DNA of 9,018 bases, taken from Alphaproteobacteria bacterium. GTDB taxonomy: Bacteria; Pseudomonadota; Alphaproteobacteria; Rickettsiales; UBA998. Location of the stretch: the NCBI GenBank assembly GCA_021730835.1, contig JAKFYP010000013.1, positions 1 through 9,018 of the forward strand, read 5' to 3'. Every line of letters begins with the position of its first letter. The stretch's first letter is position 1. Positions 5,390-9,018 of this stretch are shown one piece after another. Under the pieces are notes generated by a model, which saw nothing but the letters and a program-made list of their open reading frames with translations, was not told the origin of the DNA and made no database searches. The translations under genes and the position numbers were made by a program.

Positions 5390-6850
5390 ATGCCCTACCG
5401 ATACAGATTTCTCCGCATCATGGAGGAGCGCCGCTTCATCCATCAATGCACCGACGCAACGGCGCTTGACGCATTGCTGCATGAGCACGAGCAGAACAAC
5501 CGCCCGCTGGTCGCCTATATCGGCTTTGACTGCACCGCCCCCAGCCTGCATGTCGGCAGCCTCGTGCAGATCATGATCCTGCGCTGGTTTCAAAAATGCG
5601 GCCATAAGCCGATCGTATTGCTCGGCGGCGGCACAACGAAAATCGGTGATCCTTCCGGTAAAGACCAGTCGCGCCAGTTGCTCGACGAGGCGGCGATTGC
5701 AGAGAATATGCGCGGTATCCGGCAGGTGTTTTCCATTAAAGAAGATGGTTCGGGTTTTTTGAGGTTTGAGGAGGATTGTCATTCCCGCGAAGGCGAAAAT
5801 CCAGCCATAGGGCATAATTCCGGTGGATTAAATACCGATGCCATGACCGTCAATAACGCCGACTGGCTGGACGGGTTGAATTACGTCGAGTTTTTGCGCG
5901 ACTACGGGCGGTATTTCTCCGTCAATCGTATGCTGACGATGGAAAGCGTTAAGCAGAGATTGGATCGTGAAAGCCACCTCTCTTTCCTCGAATTCAATTA
6001 CATGGTGCTACAGGCGTATGACTTCGTTGAGTTGAACCGGCGCTATGGCTGCCGCCTGCAAATCGGCGGCTCCGATCAATGGGGTAACATCGTGATGGGA
6101 ACCAAATTGGGAGATCATGTTACAGACAATGACGCAATGGATACGCTAATTAAGATCAACCAATTTCACCAAGGAAAATCGTTAAAAGAATTAGATGATT
6201 CAGGTGTTTCTGATGTAATTGAAAATTTGGAAAACCGGGTTACTACAAACCAGCTATACGGCCTCACCACGCCGCTGCTGACCACCGCTTCCGGTGTGAA
6301 AATGGGCAAGACCGCCGACGGGGCGGTGTGGCTGAATGCCGATATGTTTTCCCCCTACGATTACTGGCAATACTGGCGCAATACCGGGGACGGTGATGTC
6401 GGGCGATTCCTGCGGCTGTTTACCGAACTGCCGATGGAGGAAATCAACCGGCTGGAAGCACTGGAAGGGCAGGCTATCAACGAAGCCAAGAAGATACTGG
6501 CGACGGAAGCCACCGCCCTGCTGCACGGGCGGGATGCCGCCGGTGAGGCTTTGGAGACTGCCCGTCGCGCCTTCGAGCAGGGTGAGGCGGCAGAGTCGCT
6601 CCCGATGGCTTCCATCTCCTCCGGCGAGCTGGAAAACGGCAGCCTCCCGGCCTATAAATTATTCCTGCTGGCCGGGCTGGCGGCTTCCGGCAATAAGGCG
6701 CGGGAGCTGGTGCGAGGCGGCGGGGCGCGCATCAACGACACCCCGGTGACCGACGAGAACGCCGCCATCGCCTTGCAGGAAATGGCGGATGCCGGGCCGG
6801 TCAGGCTCTCAGCCGGAAAGAAAAAGCACAAACTGGTGAAGGTGGTATAG
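5390..6850 (+). CDS. tyrS: Tyrosyl-tRNA synthetase with two in-frame insertions
   Basis: Charges tRNA-Tyr with tyrosine in the cytoplasm. From ATG 5390 the protein has 486 residues against about 405-425 for normal bacterial TyrS; the two insertions explain the excess. Class I core: YIGFDCTAPSLHVGS (43-57) contains the HIGH-type HVGS, GGGTTKIGDPSG follows, then SFLEFNYMVLQAYDF, GGSDQWGNIV (226-235) and the KMSKS-type KMGKT (304-308). The S4 RNA-binding domain covers about 420-486 (ARELVRGGGARIND). Insert 1 (about 127-147) carries a dispersed-repeat signature, and insert 2 (about 242-282) is AT-rich. Neither breaks the frame or a catalytic motif, so the enzyme is probably functional. ATG 5390 is chosen because alphaproteobacterial TyrS starts a few residues before 'FLR.M.ERGFIHQ' and because of the promoter position. 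ATGs at 5375 and 5420 remain possible, and no clear SD is seen. Confidence 0.93.
   Translation: MPYRYRFLRIMEERRFIHQCTDATALDALLHEHEQNNRPLVAYIGFDCTAPSLHVGSLVQIMILRWFQKCGHKPIVLLGGGTTKIGDPSGKDQSRQLLDEAAIAENMRGIRQVFSIKEDGSGFLRFEEDCHSREGENPAIGHNSGGLNTDAMTVNNADWLDGLNYVEFLRDYGRYFSVNRMLTMESVKQRLDRESHLSFLEFNYMVLQAYDFVELNRRYGCRLQIGGSDQWGNIVMGTKLGDHVTDNDAMDTLIKINQFHQGKSLKELDDSGVSDVIENLENRVTTNQLYGLTTPLLTTASGVKMGKTADGAVWLNADMFSPYDYWQYWRNTGDGDVGRFLRLFTELPMEEINRLEALEGQAINEAKKILATEATALLHGRDAAGEALETARRAFEQGEAAESLPMASISSGELENGSLPAYKLFLLAGLAASGNKARELVRGGGARINDTPVTDENAAIALQEMADAGPVRLSAGKKKHKLVKVV
5771..5832. repeat. Dispersed-repeat fragment inside tyrS
   Basis: GTCATTCCCGCGAAGGCG (from 5779) followed by AAAATCCAG reads like a slightly degraded half of the common proteobacterial intergenic repeat GTCATTCCCGCGAAAGCGGGAATCCAG. 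It is in frame in tyrS and encodes DCHSREGENPAIGHNSGG. In normal TyrS the preceding FLRF and following TDAM..NNADWL are joined by only about four residues (GDGP-like), so roughly 18 residues are extra. The limits of the element are approximate. Confidence 0.65.
6113..6235 (+). other. AT-rich 41-codon in-frame insert in tyrS
   Basis: Between GTKLG and RVTTNQLYGLTTPLL lies an extra stretch starting DHVTDNDAMDTLIK and ending SDVIENLEN. Typical TyrS passes directly from 'G.LG' to 'RRV...LYGLT'. I count 40 G/C in 123 bases (about 33 percent), far below the neighbouring tyrS sequence. It is strongly charged, predicted helical, contains no catalytic motif and is too short for an intein. Its exact limits could shift by a few codons. 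Confidence 0.75.
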
Positions 6851-6876
6851 GAACCTGCAAATGAGTCAATATACTC

Positions 6877-6892
6877 TGGCACGCTCCTTGCT
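6877..6892 (+). promoter_or_regulatory. Sigma-54 (-24/-12) promoter for flgF
   Basis: TGGCACGCTCCTTGCT matches the RpoN consensus TGGCAC-N5-TTGCW, with GG at 6878-6879 and GC at 6890-6891 separated by exactly 10 bases. The predicted start of transcription is near 6903, giving a leader of about 20 nt that contains the flgF Shine-Dalgarno (GAGGAG). RpoN-dependent flagellar rod genes activated by a FlbD-type protein are known in alphaproteobacteria. The enhancer site was not identified; it would be expected about 100 bp upstream, inside tyrS. Confidence 0.85.
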
Positions 6893-6924
6893 TGTCCTGA
6901 GGGGAACATCCGAGGAGTACCGCA

Positions 6925-7647
6925 ATGGATAACGGCATCTATATCGTCCTTTCCCGCCAGACCGCCCTGTTTCGTGACATGAGCATGGTCGCCAATAACA
7001 TCGCCAATGTCGATACGACCGGCTATCAGGCCGAAAAAATGATGTTTACCGACTATCTTGTCGATGATGGGAACCGCAATAAAATGGCCTTCACGCAGGA
7101 CATCGCCTCCTATCACGACACTACCAACGGCCCGTTGCGCACTACCGGCAACCCGCTGGATGCCGCTATTCAGGGCGAGGGATTCTTCACCATTGAGACA
7201 CCGCAGGGCGAGCGTTACACCAGAGCCGGGAATTTCCAGATCGACGGCAACGGTTTCCTGACTACTTCAGAAGGTTATCCCGTACTTGATGACGGCGGGG
7301 CGCGTATTCAGTTCGCGCCCGAGGATAATCAGGTCGTGATTCATGAGAACGGGGCCATCGTCGTGGACGGTGACGAGCGGGCGACGCTGGGCGTTGCCGA
7401 ATTCGCCAACCGGCAGAATATGGTGCAGGAATCGGCTTCTTTATTCCGCACCGACGAAGCGCCGCTACCGCCGGATAACTCCCGCGTGCTGCACGGGGTA
7501 CTGGAGAAATCCAATGTCACGGGCGTCACCGAACTGGTGCGTATGATTGACGTGCAACGCAATGTCGGCAATACCGCCAAGTATATCGAAGTGGTCTACG
7601 ACCTCCAGCGCAAGGCCAACAACGTTTACGCTCAGCAGGAGGGGTAA
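6925..7647 (+). CDS. flgF: Flagellar basal-body rod protein FlgF
   Basis: A 240-residue proximal rod component, exported by the flagellar type III system without a cleaved signal. The N-terminal Flg_bb_rod motif LSRQTALFRDMSMVANNIANVDTTGYQ (9-35) and the early text LDAAIQGEGFF (80-90) with YTRAGNFQIDGNGFLTTSEG are standard for the FlgE/F/G group. The C-terminal helix VTELVRMIDVQRN (about 198-210) pairs with the N-terminal helix in assembled rods. MDNGIY at the very start and the length identify FlgF rather than FlgG. GAGGAG stands 9 nt before ATG. It is driven by the sigma-54 promoter upstream. Unusually, no flgG follows in the window although the pair is normally adjacent. Confidence 0.92.
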   Translation: MDNGIYIVLSRQTALFRDMSMVANNIANVDTTGYQAEKMMFTDYLVDDGNRNKMAFTQDIASYHDTTNGPLRTTGNPLDAAIQGEGFFTIETPQGERYTRAGNFQIDGNGFLTTSEGYPVLDDGGARIQFAPEDNQVVIHENGAIVVDGDERATLGVAEFANRQNMVQESASLFRTDEAPLPPDNSRVLHGVLEKSNVTGVTELVRMIDVQRNVGNTAKYIEVVYDLQRKANNVYAQQEG

Positions 7648-7682
7648 TGGACGCACAACTAAAACAAAAACGCTCCAGATAG
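7647..7682 (+). pseudogene. 11-codon ORF after flgF, possible gene remnant
   Basis: ATG overlaps the flgF stop (TAATG) and has a strong Shine-Dalgarno (AGGAGGGG), exactly what a translationally coupled operon gene would show, yet the frame reads only MDAQLKQKRSR before TAG. It may be the 5' stub of a lost operon gene, a tiny leader-like peptide or chance. It does not resemble the start of FlgG. Confidence 0.3.
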
Positions 7683-7707
7683 TGTCGTCACAAGACGTAG
7701 AGTGGCC

Positions 7708-7789
7708 TGCAAATGGCTGTTTTCCGTGCTGCTCATGTCGCGTATGTCAATGTACGCTCGCTGGGTTGCTCACAAAACAGTCGTTTTCG
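7708..7789. repeat. 82-nt imperfect palindrome between convergent genes
   Basis: All paired segments share one dyad axis at 7748/7749: GGCTGTTTT (7715-7723) with AAAACAGTC (7774-7782), GCGTA (7740-7744) with TACGC (7753-7757), CTCA/TGGG (7732-7735 with 7762-7765, one G-T pair) and AAA (7711-7713) with TTT (7784-7786). The stem has several internal mismatches. It lies in the 155-bp gap between flgF and the 197-residue gene. No T-run follows, so it looks more like a mobile palindromic repeat, or a folded RNA end, than a simple terminator. Confidence 0.6.
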
Positions 7790-7802
7790 CCACATTCTCC
7801 AG

Positions 7803-8396
7803 TCAGGTGCGTTGGGTGACGGGGCGAGGCTGGTTGCGACGAACGCTTTCGTATTCCTGCCAGTGGTTTTCGGGATATTCAGAGTGTGGCTGCGGCGCGG
7901 GGGAGGAGTCGTCCGTAACTTTATAGCCGATAATGCCGCCGCCGATCGCGCCGACACCACCGCTCAGGATCGTCGGAAGCACTGCCCCGTGGGCCTCTTC
8001 CGCGAGTTTGATCATAGCCGGGCGCAAAGTGGCGAAATTGTCCCGAAACAAATTGTAGCCCGCAATTTCGTTTTGACTGAGCGATGCGGAAACCTCGTTA
8101 GTCAGTGCAGGGAGCGCATTGGGTATGGATGCAGCAATATCTTTCCCTGTGCCACCTGCTTTAAACGTTGCTTCCAGAAATTTCGGGTGCTTTTCGACGA
8201 TGTCGCTAATCGCATCAACGCCTGCTTCGGCGATTTTGCTATCGAATCCGGGTGCCTCGGCCAGCTTATCGGCAACGCTATCGAAAACCGAGCCTAGTTC
8301 GTCGAAATCCACTCCCAGATACAGGCCTGCGGCGGCTCCCGCCACTCCCAGCCCTGCGGCTCCGAAAGTCGTACCCAGTATTTGCCCGATTTTCAT
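7803..8396 (-). CDS. Hypothetical Gly-rich membrane-associated protein
   Basis: A 197-residue protein of no family I recognise. Residues 4-28 (GQILGTTFGAAGLGVAGAAAGLYLG) and 137-159 (GAVLPTILSGGVGAIGGGIIGYK) are Gly/Ala-rich hydrophobic segments with spaced glycines (glycine-zipper-like), so it may cross or insert in a membrane twice. The intervening region (30-135) is amphipathic helix. The C-terminal 35 residues are polar, Pro/Gln/Arg-rich and probably disordered. The start ATG at 8396 has a good SD (GGAGAGG). It diverges from the ParD-like gene and converges on flgF. A secreted or pore-type effector is imaginable, but nothing in the sequence shows it. Confidence 0.75.
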   Translation of the reverse strand: MKIGQILGTTFGAAGLGVAGAAAGLYLGVDFDELGSVFDSVADKLAEAPGFDSKIAEAGVDAISDIVEKHPKFLEATFKAGGTGKDIAASIPNALPALTNEVSASLSQNEIAGYNLFRDNFATLRPAMIKLAEEAHGAVLPTILSGGVGAIGGGIIGYKVTDDSSPAPQPHSEYPENHWQEYESVRRNQPRPVTQRT

Positions 8397-8417
8397 GATG
8401 CGCCTCTCCGGATTTTC

Positions 8418-8454
8418 TCATTTTACTGGCATATCATGACAAAATGATGACAAA
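8418..8454. promoter_or_regulatory. Possible operator in divergent 149-bp region
   Basis: ATGACAAA is repeated at 8436-8443 and 8447-8454, an 11-bp period that puts both copies on the same face of the helix. TCATTTT (8418-8424) and AAAATGA (8441-8447) add an inverted repeat. A ribbon-helix-helix antitoxin commonly binds such short repeats near its own gene. A possible -10 for parD (TATAAA, 8511-8516) lacks a clear -35. Confidence 0.3.
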
Positions 8455-8545
8455 CGAGGATTTTTGTCGAAAAAAATGTAGAAAATATCTTTATAGACGG
8501 TTTGTCGGGATATAAAATGCCTTAGAACACAGCGAAGGGGTTATA

Positions 8546-8809
8546 ATGGATGTTTCTTTGCCGCGTGAACTGGAAAGTTTGGTTAAAGACCGGGTAGAGA
8601 GCGGTGTCTATGCTGATGCCAGCGAGGTGGTTGGAGCGGCGCTTCGCCATTTTTTTCATCTTTCTGAAACGGATGAAATTGATAACGCAGAGGCGGATCG
8701 TATACGTTCGATTGTCATGCAACGCATGCAATCCATAGAGGATGGTTCCGCTGAGATGCTGGATATGGAGGTCGTTTTGGCCGACATTGATCGCAAGCAC
8801 TTTTCTTAA
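8546..8809 (+). CDS. Solitary ParD-like ribbon-helix-helix antitoxin
   Basis: An 87-residue protein whose first 45 residues match the ParD/CC2985 pattern: strand MDVSLPRELESLVKDRVES, then GVYADASEVVGAALRHF forming the ribbon-helix-helix dimer that binds DNA. The C-terminal half (45-87) is acidic and helical, where ParD proteins wrap the toxin. GAAGGGG sits 6 nt before ATG. A ParE toxin gene would normally overlap or follow within a few bases, but the next 209 bp hold no ParE-like frame, only a 12-codon ORF from 8813 (MYPSTSRSGYAG). It may be an orphan repressor, the survivor of a decayed pair, or a trans-acting antitoxin. Confidence 0.85.
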   Translation: MDVSLPRELESLVKDRVESGVYADASEVVGAALRHFFHLSETDEIDNAEADRIRSIVMQRMQSIEDGSAEMLDMEVVLADIDRKHFS

Positions 8810-8833
8810 AGCATGTATCCATCAACATCACGG

Positions 8834-8848
8834 TCCGGCTATGCCGGA
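8834..8848 (+). terminator. Small hairpin after parD
   Basis: TCCGGC (8834-8839) / GCCGGA (8843-8848) around a 3-nt loop, 25 bp after the parD stop. It is followed by TAAACG rather than a T-run, so it is a weak terminator candidate. Confidence 0.3.
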
Positions 8849-8900
8849 TAAACGTCAACAAAATATATGGCGATTATATATTTCATAAACACACTATACC

Positions 8901-8987
8901 GCCCTCCCCTCTGGAGCATCCGCTTGCGGGATGCTCCAGCTTTTATTAAGGCGTAGCACCCCGCATGCGGGTGCTACGTGGGAGGGC
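8901..8987. repeat. Nested hairpins closed by an outer inverted repeat
   Basis: GCCCTCCC (8901-8908) pairs with GGGAGGGC (8980-8987). Inside are two strong hairpins: CTGGAGCATCC (8911-8921) / GGATGCTCCAG (8929-8939), followed by CTTTTATT, and CGTAGCAC (8952-8959) / GTGCTACG (8971-8978) around the palindrome CCGCATGCGG (8961-8970) with a one-base bulge. The two inner hairpins resemble each other (AGCATCCGC..GCGGGATGCT and AGCACCCCGC..GCGGGTGCT). The first could serve as an intrinsic terminator for parD. The whole set resembles a REP/BIME-like or MITE-like element that could fold as a three-way junction. Confidence 0.65.
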
Positions 8988-9018
8988 ACGCGACTGGCAA
9001 GCCCGCAGGGCTAGATAG

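Noticed and set aside
5276..5815. Minus-strand frame of 179 codons upstream of the toxin, beginning MPYGWIFAFAGMT
   Set aside because: It is antisense to the tyrS catalytic core; WIFAFAGMT is simply the reverse reading of the dispersed repeat.
5805..5832. IGHNSG peptide in TyrS insert 1, recalling an N-terminal motif of some small alphaproteobacterial proteins
   Set aside because: It is six residues in a repeat-derived insert; chance is the simplest explanation and no surrounding domain supports a link.
6113..6235. Intein or homing endonuclease in tyrS
   Set aside because: At about 41 residues it is far too short and lacks intein splice-junction residues and motifs.
7713..8297. Plus-strand frame of 194 codons beginning MAVFRAAHVAYVNV
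   Set aside because: It starts inside the 82-nt palindrome and runs antisense to the 197-residue gene, which has the better SD and a more protein-like composition.
1..9018. CRISPR array, integrase/attachment sites, tRNA genes or phage genes
   Set aside because: No regularly spaced direct repeats, no integrase or transposase frame and no tRNA-like cloverleaf were found on either strand.

Overview
The window looks like chromosomal DNA of a flagellated alphaproteobacterium of moderate to high GC. The clues are the divergent anmK/tyrS pair, an alphaproteobacterial-style TyrS core, a cysE-iscR pair next to an alpha/beta hydrolase, and flgF behind a -24/-12 (sigma-54) promoter. No species can be named from sequence alone. 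No rRNA, tRNA, CRISPR array, transposase or integrase was seen.

Layout. Positions 1-143 hold a dispersed-repeat-like GC hairpin. A small lipoprotein gene follows (144-551, +) and faces a leftward operon across a palindrome-rich gap. That operon (2579 to 811, -) contains an unrecognised 196-residue gene, cysE (serine O-acetyltransferase) and an iscR-like Rrf2 regulator, the last two joined by a GTGA overlap. A 111-bp divergent promoter region separates it from an alpha/beta hydrolase gene (2691-3386, +), whose 3' end overlaps that of anmK (4512-3346, -) by 41 bp. A HigB/HigA-type toxin-antitoxin pair (5249-4540, -) sits between anmK and tyrS. tyrS (5390-6850, +) carries two in-frame insertions relative to a normal TyrS. 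A clear sigma-54 promoter then drives flgF (6925-7647, +). Instead of flgG there is an 11-codon ORF and an 82-nt imperfect palindrome. A Gly-rich unknown protein (8396-7803, -) diverges from a solitary ParD-like antitoxin gene (8546-8809, +). The window ends in a nested set of strong hairpins.

How the genes fit together. cysE makes O-acetylserine for cysteine, the sulfur source for Fe-S clusters, and IscR normally senses Fe-S status, so their coupling makes sense. However, this IscR lacks the cluster-binding cysteines, and no suf/isc genes follow it here. AnmK recycles anhydro-MurNAc from the cell wall. TyrS charges tRNA-Tyr. FlgF belongs to the proximal rod of the flagellar basal body.

The most notable signals are two foreign-looking in-frame inserts in the essential tyrS gene (one of about 33 percent GC, one carrying a dispersed-repeat signature), the cysteine-less IscR, an apparently interrupted flagellar operon, and several palindromic elements at gene ends. 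These suggest a genome colonised by small palindromic repeats that can invade even essential coding sequence. I do not see a convincing new multi-gene defence or mobile system.
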